Shown: one piece after another, positions 1 to 12,453 of the stretch
How the letters are laid out: each line of letters starts with the position of its first letter
Numbering within the stretch: the first letter of the stretch is position 1
Source: Lamellibrachia columna
Taxonomy: Eukaryota > Annelida > Polychaeta > Sabellida > Siboglinidae
Direction: 5' to 3'
Assembly (NCBI GenBank): GCA_963662155.1
Contig: OY759263.1
Location: 30,875,023 to 30,939,022, forward strand
DNA length: 64,000 nt
Notes under the pieces: model-generated
What the model was told of the DNA's origin: nothing
Seen by the model: the letters and a program-made list of their open reading frames with translations, nothing else
Databases searched by the model: none
Position numbers and translations under genes: made by a program

Positions 1-295
1 CTTTTTGTGAAAAGTATGCTAGATGCATTATTTCTGTCAACAGCTTCATATATTAAGCTTTTCAGTTCTAGTTACCAAAAGGGATACATTCCCCGGATTC
101 TTGCATAACAAACAACTGTGAATATAATGTAAATTAATGAATGGAATATGAAATAGTGAATGGCAATATATCTGTAATGCGACTTCTACTTGATTGAATG
201 ATACACACACGTATGCACTCACGCACACACGCACGAACACCTACATGTGAATGAATCGTGCAATATTTATTAATTGCTCAAATATTTTCTTCCAA
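1..295. other. no recognisable feature
   Basis: AT-rich sequence with a short CA-rich stretch near 200-240. I see no gene, splice-bounded exon or named repeat. Confidence 0.4.
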
Positions 296-480
296 AACAA
301 AACACCCAGATGGCAAATGGACAAGGAAGTCGTTGGCTTATCGAGAGCCCAACACGTTTTCATCTATGTGCCCTTCTGAGATGTTTGTCAATTTTGTTTT
401 TAAACATTTTGACGCTGCTAGCGTTGTAACAGTTGTAACAACTTGCCCCAGTACAATTGTAACAACTTGCCCCAAACACA
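296..480 (-). mobile_element. CR1-like LINE, 3' end fragment
   Basis: The segment aligns by eye with the 3' end of the LINE copy at 59820-59970: both share the run through agatggcaa, gtggacaagg and the truncated coding end that on the - strand ends in a lysine/aspartate-rich C-terminus. It is the last part of the reverse-transcriptase C-terminus plus 3' UTR, read on the - strand, with an added short tandem of a gttgtaacaacttgcccca-like unit at 425-478. It is a dead fragment. Confidence 0.6.
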
Positions 481-1120
481 ATTTCTGCGGTTGAACGCAC
501 GTGGACGATAACAAATCCTGGATTTTACTTTAATTTCAACTTGGCATAACCGCTTATATAGTATGTGTGTTTAAATTTTCATTCGCCAAACAGTAAGAGT
601 GGTTGCGTTAGATGATATTATGTAGGTATAACAAAACAAGATTTTAGGTGGTTGAAAGGTAATTTTTTTCCACACCTCGTTAATTTCGTCTTCTTAAATC
701 CCGATTTTTGGATAGTGTATCTGCTGGTGGAGTTCCATCTACTTCCAACTATTGTCGATGGTTACTCCTGTGTGTTATATGTTATCATAAAACTGCAACA
801 ACGTATCATTCTTCTACTAGTTCTATTATAGTAGCACAAGCAACAGTCCACACGAACGACGTCGTTACACCGCTGCGTGTGTCAGCGGCAAAGATGTGGG
901 AGGCCGCCAGTACCCTTGGGAAATTGGCTAATTTATTTACTTCCTGCTACATGTACGTGCCAAGTTTTGTTAATAAACCAAGACAATTCAATAACACGAT
1001 ACCTTTGATCTAGACCGTCGACCACACGCAGACACGGTTATTAATTATTCTTTGTAATTGCCTCCTTCGTAACAGTGCCGTCACTGTGATCTGCATTACT
1101 AATCAATACCAGATGTGTAT
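481..1120. other. intergenic, nothing recognised
   Basis: An open frame of about 100 codons lies at 708-1013 but has no family resemblance, no splice context and ordinary intergenic base use. I do not call it a gene. Confidence 0.4.
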
Positions 1121-1276
1121 GTGTCGGTGTACACGCAAAGGCATATGTGTCGGTGTACACGCAAAGGCATATGTGTCGGTGTACACGCAAAGGCATATGT
1201 GTCGGTGTACACGCAAAGGCATATGTGTCGGTGTACACGCAAAGGCATATGTGTCGGTGTACACGCAAAGGTATAT
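1121..1276. repeat. 26-bp tandem repeat, 6 copies
   Basis: Unit gtgtcggtgtacacgcaaag plus gcatat, repeated six times with a single change in the last unit. The unit contains the self-complementary gtgtac. No spacers differ, so it is a minisatellite and not a CRISPR-like array. Confidence 0.95.
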
Positions 1277-1967
1277 GTAATGTTGATGCAGTGACGGAGT
1301 AAGTGACGCCTAGTCCAGTCTAGACGCCTAGACACGAAAACAATAATATTGACTTTGAAATTTATTTACAGATAATTCGTCTTTGATGTGTTACCGCTCA
1401 AATCAACGTCCCTATTCTTTTAAGCTGTTGCCAACGAGTTATTCCTGTGTCTTCAGGGTCACTTTGTCTTGTCCTTACTCTCCGTTAGATGCTTGGGGAG
1501 AGGCAAGGTTTCGAGACGAAGAGTACACAAGTGATTTGTACTGAAATGGTATGTAACCACCTTACCAAGATAACCCGAGATATTTCCTACACGAAATAAT
1601 TTGTACCTGACACGATCAGATGAAGTGATGCCGAAAGTTGTTGTTATTTGTCACACTATCAACATGTATGGCAGCGACACGTACACGACACGTCGCCTCT
1701 TTTATGTCACGCATAAAAACAACATACAACTGCAGTACCCAATACGTGACACGCACCTCCTCATAAAATGTATTCCTCGGTATGCTGATAAAGGGTGGAT
1801 TGCAACTCAAATAGCAATAGACGCGGCCCGATATTACCAGTGGCGCCCCTGGTGTACAATAGAACACCAATATAACGGTGGATTCACGAGCAATTGCCGA
1901 CGGAAATACGACACTTAATTTTGTACTTTCAATTAAAAAGTAGGAACAATGATGTGTCCGCAACAAC
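1277..1967. other. intergenic, nothing recognised
   Basis: Overlapping open frames on both strands at 1601-1978 have no recognisable domain. Composition is mixed and no splice-bounded exon could be defended. Confidence 0.35.
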
Positions 1968-2667
1968 GGTTTTACCATTGTATCATGTTATCTAAGGTTT
2001 TACCATTGTATCATGTTATCCAAGGTTTTACAATTGTGTCACGTTATCCAAGGTTTTACCGTTGCGTCATGTTATCCAAGGTTTTACCATTGTATCATGT
2101 TATCCAAGGTTTTACCACTGTGTCATGTTATCCGAGGTTTTACCATTGTATCATGTTATCTAAGGTTTTACCATTGTATCATGTTATCCAAAGTTTTACA
2201 ATTGTGTCATGTTATCCAAGGTTTTACCATTGTGTCATGTTATCCAAGGTTTTACCATTGTATCATGTTATCCAAGGTTTTACCACTGTGTCATGTTATC
2301 CGAGGTTTTACCATTGTATCATGTTATCTAAGGTTTTACAATTGTGTCATGTTATACAAAGTTTTACAATTGTGTCATGTTATCTAAGGTTTTACCATTG
2401 TGTCATGTTATCCAAGGTTTTACAATTGTGTCATGTTATCTAAGGTTTTACCATTGTATCATGTTATCCAAGGTTTTACCATTGTGTCATGTTATCTAAG
2501 GTTTTACCATTGTGTCATGTTATCCAAGGTTTTACAATTGTGTCATGTTATCTAAGGTTTTACCATTGTGTCATGTTATCCAAGGTTTTACCATTGTGTC
2601 ATGTTATCCAAGGTTTTACCATTGTGTCATGTTATCCAAGGTTTTACCATTGTGTCATGTTATCCAA
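1968..2667. repeat. 28-bp minisatellite, about 25 copies
   Basis: Unit of 28 bp beginning ggttttaccattg and ending in catgttatccaa, with period exactly 28 from 1968 to 2667. Variants alternate at a few positions (gtatc/gtgtc, ccaa/ctaa, accat/acaat). Open frames across it on the + strand are by-products of a unit without stops. Confidence 0.95.
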
Positions 2668-3006
2668 GGTTTCCCCAACTTGACGTACCGTAAATATTCT
2701 ATCTGTAGCCGCAGCTAGAATATTGCAAGAAGGTGTCATAAATTGTTACATAAACTTTCACTTCAGTTCACTTCAAATAATCATTTGCCGAAAAATATAC
2801 CGAGAGTCGGATGGCGTATGTGGGATTTCAGAAGTGGGGTGAAGCTTAGTAACCCGTTAGTTTTCCATGTTTTCAACAACAGGCTATTCACGACAGAATT
2901 CTTATCCCAAAGCGAAAAGGGAGGCCCGACATATTAAGTGTGCGTTTACAGGAACGAAATGTCTGGACACTGCTAGTGCGACCTATTGACCTGTGCCAAT
3001 ACCCAC
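2668..3006. other. unique spacer between two minisatellites
   Basis: About 340 bases of non-repeated sequence between the 28-bp and 11-bp arrays. No gene or known repeat recognised. Confidence 0.4.
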
Positions 3007-3396
3007 GAATGCAGATCACGAATGCCGCACGAATGCAACACGAATACAGCACGAATGCAGCACTGATGCAGCACGAATGCAGCACTAATGCAGCACGAAT
3101 GCAGCACTAATGCAGCACTAATGCAGCACTAATGCAGCACTAATGCAGCAGTAATGCAGCACGAATGCAGCACGAATGCATGCAGCACGAATGCAGCACT
3201 AATGCAGCACTAATGCAGCACGAATGCAGCACTAATGCAGCACTAATGCAGCACGAATGCAGCACTAATGCAGCACGAATGCAACACGAATGCAGCACGA
3301 ATGCAGCACGAATGCAGCACGAATGCAGCACGAATGCAGCACTAATGCAGCACTAATGCAGCACTAATGCAGCACTAATGCAGCACTAATGCAGCA
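3007..3396. repeat. 11-bp minisatellite, about 35 copies
   Basis: Tandem units of aatgcagcacg and aatgcagcact, degenerate at the left end (3007-3060) and regular to the right. One 4-base duplication occurs near 3180. Cys/Ser/Ala-rich translations come from the repeat and are not proteins. Confidence 0.93.
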
Positions 3397-3848
3397 TCTG
3401 TCGGTCGCGGCGGTTGCTGGTTGGCTACATATCATACAAACATCGATAGTGTAAACGGGCCTTAACCGACACATCGTGTCGATTGTGTAAATAACACGCA
3501 TTGTCGTTGCCTCGTGGGAGTGAATTACATTCTAGGGTCAACATTCTCTGTTATAATAGGATATATTTAATGAGGTGCTCCAGTTAACCAACACAAACCA
3601 AACCAGTCTAGGCCATGTCACTTGTTTGTATAGTTGTGGTATACAGGCCTGTATTGCGCTGTTAATTTAGTGTTTGTAATGACACGGTGGCGTATGTACT
3701 GATAGCTTAGTGTAACATTCTCCACAATGTGTTCTTCTGCTAGACGCTCATACGCGACACGGTTACGAAATTAAAGATGGAAAATATTGATGCAAAGACA
3801 ACCTACCCCAAACCGCCCACGTATCCAGCAATAAATACACATTTCTCA
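3397..3848. other. intergenic, nothing recognised
   Basis: Unique sequence between two tandem arrays. No exon, RNA gene or mobile element could be supported. Confidence 0.4.
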
Positions 3849-3923
3849 CAACCAACCAACCAACCAACCAACCAACCAACCAACCAACCAACCAACCAAC
3901 CAACCAACCAACCAACCAACCAA
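3849..3923. repeat. (AACC)n microsatellite
   Basis: About 18 copies of the tetranucleotide AACC (GGTT on the other strand). Confidence 0.97.
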
Positions 3924-4617
3924 ACAGCCATGTTTGGTTGTAAGTAACATAATAATCTGTACGTTCATTTGATGCCACACACGGCATGAATATTGGCACA
4001 CTTGTAACACAGCCAAAGCAAAATAATAATGAATTAATATTTGATGCCCCGTATGATAAATGGTAGCGTCGGCCGCCTCTGTCGGCCTCGTGGGTGTCAG
4101 TAATAGATTGCCAATGCAACGCGTCATGTCTCTCGTCAGACCTCACGCTATTCAATATTCGCCTAACGCCCAACCGCACAGCTAATAAAACAGTGGTCCA
4201 GTCGTTAGCGGCAAAATTAGTTTCGTCGTTAATAACGTAATGGACGTTTCGTCGTATAATGAGCGGATTTACGTCACATTCACCTGGTGGTTTGATGGGA
4301 GTCCAGCCAAATAAATAACTGACGGGGTTCTGGTGAAGTCATGGATAACGGTGTGGTTGATATACCCAGGTGGTTACACGAATTAGCCAGACGTGGTTCA
4401 CTTGGGTTATTTTTACAGTATTAGCTGTCATATGGTGTATTTTAAATATTTGTTTGATATCCACACATTTCTTTAAACATTACAGGGTTAGAGTTTTGAA
4501 GATACGCTGCTAGCAACATAATCAATATGAAAGTTGCCTAAGATTTGCATTGACGGACCTGTCCAAAAAATGACACTTTCTGAGAACGTTTGTTTGTGTC
4601 AGGTTTCCAACAATGTA
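3924..4617. other. intergenic, nothing recognised
   Basis: Mixed-composition sequence. No coding or mobile-element signature seen. Confidence 0.4.
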
Positions 4618-4745
4618 AACAGGTAAAGGTACGTTCTTATATAGCGCGGTATCCAAACGCTTTATATTTCACAACTTCTCTGGGAAGCATTCATCCACGC
4701 TGTAATTACTGCGCGAAGACTATTCATTCAGTAGTCATTATGTAG
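4618..4745 (-). mobile_element. SINE fragment (conserved 3' core)
   Basis: Read on the - strand, 4671-4737 carries gaatagtcttcgcgcagta, then cagcgtgg, then tgaatgcttcccagagaagt. The same core, in the same order and spacing, is present at 24740-24830 (+) and 55185-55250 (-). The tRNA-like head is missing or too decayed here. The adjoining gcgctttatat-like stretch at 4640-4665 resembles retroposon tails. Confidence 0.7.
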
Positions 4746-4921
4746 TCACTATCACATAAAGATTTGGTTTGGTTTATTATTTAAGTATCAAAATCCTTGT
4801 GCACTACAGTTTTGGATATTTTTTTCAACTTGGTCATCGATACAACCTTAACTATGGTTAGAACATGGGTAGTAGCAGAAGAAGAAGAAGAATTTTTTAT
4901 TTGTCCAATCAGACATTTCAC

Positions 4922-4923
<2 letters not shown>

Positions 4924-5010
<87 letters not shown>
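4924..5010. repeat. (AT)n microsatellite
   Basis: Uninterrupted AT dinucleotide repeat of about 43 units. Confidence 0.98.
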
Positions 5011-5014
<4 letters not shown>

Positions 5015-5439
5015 GTTGAATAATAATTTTATATAACACAAGTGCATACGGTATATATTAAAGTAAATAAACAAATAGGGTCAGGAGACTCCTCTAAGAC
5101 TTTGATAGTCGCTATCGAGGAGCCACCTTACAAACAAAAATTAAACTAAATCATTTGGTCAACAGATAAAATTCTTCCGAAAAATAACCATAATAATATC
5201 ATCTCTGGTTGTGAATGTACGTACGAAGTGTGTATGTGTGTGCATGTGTATTGTGCGTGTGCGTGTTCGTGTATGAATATTTTCGTTTGATTATATGTGT
5301 TTGTTGTTAAGGCATCTCTTAGTATAAGTGGTTGCATTTTTAATGTAGCATACATTATATAGCAATTTGCCTTGTGCATGAATCTTGATATGTTGTAAAA
5401 AATAAAGTTTAACATACTTAGTAAAGCTATGTGTATTAA

Positions 5440-6565
5440 GCTTTTCTTTAACTATTGTGTGAATATTATTAAGTAAAAATGGTAATTATGCCGAAGATAT
5501 TCCTTTGCAAATTCGTGTTTAGTTTTATAAGTATATATTTCATTTTTGATTCGTGTATCATAATTATGTATGTCCTATTTGAAGATTATCCTCCAATTTT
5601 GTAAACAAACTGGTAAATGTATGTAAATGTTAATTGTTGTAATTTAAGAATGTCATCTACTTTTAACATGTTGAGTTTCTTTATGGAGTGTGGAAATCTG
5701 GAGTGTGGGAAGTCTGTGTGGGAATTATAATTACTCAAGGTAATAATTCTCAAAGCTTTGAAATTTTATTATTTTACTTGATTGAAAACCCAAGCCATAA
5801 CGCAGTAATTAATGTGTGGTACAATTAATGAATTATATAATAACGTTTAATTTTGTAGTGATTAACACATGTTTTAATTTATTTAAAATATCGATCTTTT
5901 TAGAACAAGCGTTTGAAATGTTTTCACTATGTCTTTTCCAGTTCAAATTTGTATCAATACTTAAACCTAAGAAATTTTATTCCTTAACTTGTTCAATATT
6001 TATATTATCTATCTTCAGAGTAAGCATGTGCACGTTTGTATTTGCCTTTTGAAATGTAATATATTTAGACTTTGCTATGTTTAATTATAATTTATTTATT
6101 TCCATTCATTTATTTTTTAAAGTTCGTCATTTATTAAAGATTCTAAATTGTCATTATGTGTGTTATCGTTAAACGTGTTTGAAGTATTTGATAAGGTGGT
6201 GTCATCAGCATAAATGCTGAAATTAAACATTTTACTGACTTGTGCAAGTTACGCCAGTCGTAATTGATAGCATGTTTGATTTTACATTACCAATTTCAGT
6301 ATATTGTTTACGATTATTTAGGTAGCCACTGAATAGGTTCAGCTTTGTACCATTTATGCCATAATATTTTAATTTGTCAATTAAAATTAAATGGTCAATG
6401 GTATCAAAGGCTTTAGAAAGTTCTAAATATATATTTATGGGTATTACATCCATTTAGGTTATAATCCTATCTATTAATTCCAGTGCAGCATATTCCTTTG
6501 AATGCTTAGGTTGAAAACCATATTGATGGTCAAAGAAAAGTTTGGAGTATTTTAAATAAGATGAC
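5440..6565 (-). mobile_element. Non-LTR retrotransposon remnant, RT domain to C-terminus
   Basis: On the - strand (6565 down to 5440) several frames together spell a reverse transcriptase: FFDHQYGFQ and AALELIDRII near 6540-6470, [10 protein letters not shown] and KLKYYGING near 6420-6350, a broken TxGVxxG near 6240, the catalytic YADD near 6210, FLGLSIDTNLNW near 5980-5930, INYCVMAW near 5810 and a C-terminal HEFAKEYL-like stretch near 5500. Stops and frameshifts interrupt it, and the endonuclease part is absent. It belongs to the CR1/Jockey group of LINEs. It is a dead, 5'-truncated copy and clearly differs from the CR1-like family found elsewhere in the window. Confidence 0.88.
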
Positions 6566-6885
6566 AATTGATCAAAATGATTCTTTCCAGTTTTTTTTTA
6601 AATAGCTGGTAGAAACCTACATGTATTGATTTGACCTTTGTCATCTTTATCAACCTCATAAACACATTCGTCTGACAGGACGTGCGAATAATCGTTGAAA
6701 TTGTGAATGTATCATATGCAGTAATAGTACAGAGTAAATTGTGCCGGTGCAAAAGTATACTTACACAGGTGAACGTTCAAACACGCATGTAAACACGCTC
6801 GCGCTGTTTTGTCGTATATACATGTATTGTTGTCAGTTTGTTGACATCGGCTAATGAAACCATCATGATATAGAAAGACGGCAGT

Positions 6886-7130
6886 GCCTGTGTGTGCGTG
6901 TGCATGTGCGTGTGCGAGTGCGCGTGTGCTTGCGCATCGAGTGCGTGTGCGTGTGAGTGTGCGTTTGTGTGTGCGTGTGTGTGTGTGCATGTGTGCGTAC
7001 GTGCGTGTGTGTGCGTGTTTGTGTGCTTGAATGCGTTGAGTGTGTGTCCGTGTGCGTGCGTGCACGCGCCTTGTTTGTCCAGTGTACGTGCATTTTGTGT
7101 GTGCGTGTTTGCGTGCGTGCATGTATATTG
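6886..7130. repeat. degenerate GT-rich simple repeat
   Basis: Imperfect (GTGTGC)n and (GTGCGT)n sequence. Cys/Val and Thr/His-rich translations of both strands come from this composition. Confidence 0.9.
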
Positions 7131-7876
7131 TATATGCGAAGGTACACATTCTTTTTCAACCTAGTTATATATGCACACCGTGACCCAACAAAGGGTGCCT
7201 GTTTGAGTGCTTTCTGATTGACAATATATACACACAAACTGTCAATCATTTCTGTCGGCAAACTTCGTTCAATGAAGACGAATAATCTGGTTCAGCAGTA
7301 TACATTCTATTACAGTACAACGGTTCGCTCAAACATTATGTTGCATGTTAATTCAAAGTTTGACCCGACACGTGACCTTGGCTACTGGCCACGCGAACAT
7401 ATCTGCGCAGCGCCGTTGCCGAATTGGCAACATATTCCGTTAGAGAGATAAATATTTATTCCCTCGGCACCGCCTCGATGTGAACAAGTTGCACCGATCA
7501 CCTTTACCCACAGTGCGTGCGCGTGACAGCCTTCTCGGTGGACGTGCTTTGAAATAGCATCTTTCAATCAAGAATAGGAATAATCATCACAGCTGAATAA
7601 CCAAGTGGGATATTCTGGGTGAAGAAATGCGTCACGGCTCAACGGAAACATCTTCGATTACGTCTTGGACAGCTGACAACTCGACAGAATGAGGTATGTT
7701 TTAGACACTGATTTCCATGCTGCGCCGTGTGCATAGATCGGAGGCGACACTTGTATTTTGTGCGTAAGAGAAGCTACGTTTATGCGTAGTAATTCGTTAA
7801 AAATCTTCCGAATTCTGTATGCCTTGTTCGACAATAGGTCGTACAGGACATTGCGCTGGTTAGAATGTATCCTACC
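7131..7876. other. intergenic, nothing firm
   Basis: No exon recognised. A gaatgag|gtatgt donor-like site at about 7690 follows a short frame that begins at 7627 but stops before the donor, so it is not called. Confidence 0.35.
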
Positions 7877-8117
7877 TCTTAGTGTCCCATACCTTAATGT
7901 CCAGTACCTTAATGTCCCATGCCTTGATGTCCATTACCTTAATGTTCTATACCTTAATGTCCAGTACCTTAATGTCCCATGCCTTGGTGTCCATTACCTT
8001 AATGTCCCATGCCTTGGTGTCCATTACCTTAATGTCCCATACCTTAATGTCCAGTACCTTAATGTCCCATACCTTAATGTCCAGTACCTTAATGTCCCAT
8101 GCCTTGATGTCCAGTAC
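7877..8117. repeat. 15-bp minisatellite, about 16 copies
   Basis: Units of accttaatgtcccat and accttaatgtccagt alternate, giving a 30-bp higher-order period, with variants such as gccttggtgtccatt. Ends at 8117. Confidence 0.93.
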
Positions 8118-10609
8118 TCTACCGGGACGTTTTGCTTTATCGTGTGCACATAACACATGATCGAAAAGGAATACTTGTTAAAAAAATATAAAACTTTGTG
8201 GTCAAATTAGTAGTGTATCACAAATCATTAGTCATTATGTCTTCAATCAAGTCAGATATGACAGTTACATTGACTTGAGCGTATAGCTTTAAAACCAAAC
8301 ACATGTTACGGAGACGGCCTCCGTCGTTGCCAGGTAAAGATAAGTGGGCTTGCAGAAACACGTCTCCTCTTCTAGAAATGTCACGACATGACATTTTAGT
8401 AATCAATAGAAGGATCTTCTTGACAGCGATACATTCAACGAATCCGTCATCGTAGTTGTCATTATGCGTACGAGGAAAATAACAAGTCCGCCAGAAATCC
8501 AATGAATAATTTGTGTATCTCGTCGACAACAAACGACCCAGCCCATAACAATGCACATGTTGCCGCGTTAAACATTACAGCTGGTGTGCGTGTGGACTGC
8601 GTTGGTTTACAGGTAAACCTAACTCAGTATATCGACCGTGAACAACGCCAGCCGTTTTAAAATGTACACACCATCCTGTCAGGTGGATTGTCATATCATC
8701 TGGACTACGGCCTCCATTTGTCATGGGCGTAGCATAAAAACGAATTTGAGAAATCGATCTTATTTTGATGTCTGCATCATATATACCACTCTATATGTTG
8801 CGATAATCTGCGACTAGGTGTTGCACGTGCATACCACAACAGATCGTCAATATTGGTACACGCCTGTATCATAGTCCGCGATCAAATTGTCCTACTTTGG
8901 GAAGGAGATCGCCTTCTTTTCTGCCAATGATTTCACATATCCTGCTTCTTCGTCTTCATTCCCATCTAAACTCTTAAATATTTAAAACAATTCCACATGT
9001 TCTATCAAAAGTGGCTACACAATGCATGAAATGCCCACTGAGACCTTCCTTTTTCAACCAAAATCGTATTTCCCTCAATATCCTTCCTTTATTTAATTTT
9101 CAACGGGAGAATCTCTTTCCTCCTATGTGGCTATTTAACTTGGGCACCTCTGCATAATTTACCCATATACATGTACACAAGTAGTGTGTGCACCAATGCC
9201 AGGCACTAATGCCAGACACCGATGCCAGGCACCGATGCTCAGCATGCGTGGTTACTAAGAGCGACGTTGACTTACATCTGACTTTAACTTACAGTTGTTG
9301 TGTAGAGCTGATTTTAGGTCAGGACTCGGGCCTGGAAACGATTTCGCTTCGGCAAAACTTGCCCGCAAATGTACTGTAACAGGTTTACCAGATAGTGGGA
9401 ATCCCAATGTACAAGTCACGAACAGCTGACGTGGACTAATAGATTCACATGCACAAAATAACAGCATATTGGTGGACATTTGTTCTAACCATAAACGTAA
9501 AGCACTAGGGGTTAATCTATCATAAATATATGTATGAAACGTGTCAGATCAGTGGAATATAATGCATGAGTGAACTCGTGGTGTACGGGTATTTTTATTT
9601 GACGGTACAGCATTGTAATTTCTTGGCCCTCGATATGACGTATTCAGTGTTCTTCAATGCAGATGTTAGTAGATGTCGTGAGAAACATAAAAACTGTGCA
9701 TCGTGAATAATTATAAAGAGAGAAACGAATCTCTTCTTACGTCATCAAATACAGTGGGCCTATTACATTTTAGTAATACTATTTCATGGACTCAACAGTT
9801 TTTATTACGTTTACGTTTCTGTCTTACTCCCTTGAATAATTATTCTTTAAAACGGTTTTGTTAGTTAAACATGTTTAGCCTTTGCCGGGGTACAGTTTCG
9901 TCGTCACTGGAGCTGTCATTTGTGTGTAGCCTTCCGCAAAAATGTCAAGACGTATCTTTTCATTTAATTGCATTTCCATCCTAATTCCTCGGCGGACATT
10001 CGCTCTAGTGGTGGCTCCTGCGCGTCCCTGTTCACGACATGCTGCTAAACGATTCTGGTTTGATTGAGCGCCTCTGAACTATACTATAAGTGTTATTATT
10101 ATTATTAATAATGGGAAGCGGTGTTATGCTCAGTGCCTTAAACATCAAGCACCGTCCGTTCAACACCGCGTGGGTCCAACATGTTATTTTCAAGCACCTG
10201 ATTTACTGACGTGACTCAAAGTATAGAGAACCGTGTTGATGCATGTTGAATGGAATATGACATTCTTACATAGAAATTAAAATCACACGAGGCTGTGCAT
10301 AATGGACTCCAGCGGCTGCCGTCTTATCATAATGTGTTAAGCATGTGTCGCCTACTTTACAATAGTCACGTAATGACTCGAGTTAACAAAGCGGCTCAAG
10401 TGGAACTCGATCCTTCAACACGATTTCATTCGAATCCGGGACCCCCAGAAGATTCAACTCGAATCACTGCACACAAATCATTAGATTTCATCTTTCGACG
10501 AAGCGACTAACTCAGTGGAGTATCTAGGATCTCGCCATGGGGAGGCCGAAGGGGGGGGGTGTGGGCAGGCCAAGCTTAGTCACCCTTGACTAAATGGCTT
10601 AGAGAAGAT
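8118..10609. other. long intergenic stretch
   Basis: About 2.5 kb without supported genes. A - strand open frame at 8218-8556 (112 codons) has no recognisable domain. A four-unit tandem of about 15 bp (gccaggcaccgat-like) lies at 9190-9240. The run ggggggggg at 10546 is a poly-G tract. Nothing else seen. Confidence 0.4.
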
Positions 10610-10968
10610 TTTAACGCATTAAATGGATATGAAAATATTGATATAAGTGGGTTTTGTTCACACTTAGGAGAAGCTGAAGAACAAGAGAGGACACGAAGAA
10701 TCGTTAAGAAAACAATGGTATAGATTTTCGATATCAGACAATAGTCATTCACACAGAGGAATTTATCGGTGAATGGAACACATTATCTAGTGATTCGGTT
10801 AATGCTAGCGGTGTGAATACGTTAAAAACAAAATTGACAAATACATTATTAGGGCGGGCTAAACGTAGTTGAATAATCGCTGGACACTCGCTAAACCATT
10901 GGCTTCCTTGACCACTTGCATCTGTGTTTTTTGTAGATGGCATCTTTTTAATCTTGTTAAATTCATCC
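10610..10968 (+). mobile_element. CR1-like LINE, C-terminus and 3' UTR (+ copy)
   Basis: In mixed frames the segment reads LNGYENIDISGF, then GEWNTLSSDSVNASGVNT, then an AG-end of the coding region, matching position for position the C-terminus of the - strand copy at 51890-52270 (ILNGYENI, INEWKHFSTDCVNASSMNT). The 3' UTR follows to about 10968. Stops and frameshifts show it is dead. This is the only copy of this family on the + strand. Confidence 0.8.
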
Positions 10969-12064
10969 CTTCCAAATGAATCGACTCTTCCTTTCATCGA
11001 ATCGAACACGAAATACGACCCGACTACGATTTTCTTTCTTGCGACGCTTTTCAACATGATGGTTCCTGTCGATCTAGTTATCCACGCTTCCGTCGCTCTG
11101 TCAGAAAACTAAGATCTAATAATCCGTTTCGCCAACAAAGGGTAGAACGAGTAGCTGTCAGTTGGCACAAATAATATTTTCTGCATGCACCGTTCGGCAA
11201 TAATCGATCATATTGAACAGGTCGTTTCATAAAAACGCACGAAATGTATTTTACGGATAGGACTTATTCCGTGTGTTTTGTCTTCAAGGTGGTTAACTTA
11301 TTACAAATGCTGATATTATCCGTGTGACATCATAGAGAAGGCTCAATCGTACAAAAGTAAAGTAAATTTGCAACATTGAAATAATAAAATGATGAAAATG
11401 TTCTCGTTCCGTTCATCAGTGCATATGCCTGTGATCGTCTCTCCGAAATCCCGACAATTTAGTATATTTTCGTACAAAAAACGTGTTCGTCTCAGCGTCA
11501 GAAACGTAATACCCTACCCCCGTTTAATGACCCCCAACTCGGTCACGCAGGAAAACTGGGCGTGCGTTGGTGTTTTATTCTCCGACGCGCAACGCTTCTA
11601 GCGGTGCACGATCTTGAACTGAAAGTCGAACTACTTAAGGACAATCGACATGATATTGTGTTGTCGCGTTAACACAATAGCATGTGACACTTTGGCAAGT
11701 GTCAACAACGACGCAGCGCTTAATCAATTAGTTAGTTACACATCGCAGCAGTCTGGTGTAACCGCAATATAATGCTTACTGGTCCGTGGAACGAGCTAGT
11801 AAGATGAATGTGTAAGAGAATCTAACAAGTCCATTATGGCGCTAAGTGGAACATTCATAGAGTTCTGTTGATACAGCAATTATAAACCTTACACTCGGTG
11901 TCAATTCAAACATGGATTCGTGTTTTTCAGTAATGGTTATTGCATACTCTATACGTACAAACACATATTCACAAACACATTTAACGACACACTTGTACGC
12001 CGGTGTACGCGTATAACTCAAACATAATCTCGCACGCTCACATATGTACGTAAATAGGTGTTGT
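10969..12064. other. intergenic, nothing recognised
   Basis: Unique sequence without recognisable exons. Short open frames at 10924-11112 and 11389-11601 have no family resemblance. Confidence 0.4.
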
Positions 12065-12453
12065 GTAAGTGACTGAATGAGTAAATGAGTGAGTAAATGA
12101 GTGAGTGAGTGAGTGAGTGAGTGAGTGAGTGAGTGAGTGAGTGAGTGAGTGAGTGAGTGAGTGAGTGAGTGAGTGAGCGAGCGAGCGAGCAAGTGAGTTA
12201 GTGAGTGATTGATGGATTGAGTGAGTGGGTGGGTGGGTGGGTGGGTGGGTGAGTTGATGGGTTGGCGAGTGAGTGAGTGAGTGAGTGAGTGAGTGAGTGA
12301 GTGAGTTAGTGAGTGAGTGAGTGAGTGAGTGAGTGAGTGAGTGAGTGAGTGGGTGGGTGGGTGGGTGGGTGGGTGGGTGAGTGAGTGAGTGAGTGAGTGA
12401 GTGAGTGAGTGAGTGAGTGAGTGAGTGAGTGAGTGAGTGAGTGAGTGAGTGAG
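12065..12453. repeat. (GTGA)n array with GTGG sub-blocks
   Basis: Almost 390 bases of GTGA repeats, broken by two blocks of GGGT (12225-12252 and 12350-12378), a GAGC block (12176-12192) and a short degenerate part. The Thr-His-Ser-Leu translations of the - strand come only from the repeat. Confidence 0.97.

Noticed and set aside
1121..2667. CRISPR-like arrays (26-bp and 28-bp repeats)
   Set aside because: The units are contiguous with no unique spacers, and the DNA is eukaryotic.
8218..8556. 112-codon gene on the - strand
   Set aside because: No family resemblance, no splice sites that fit and no neighbouring exon; cannot be supported.
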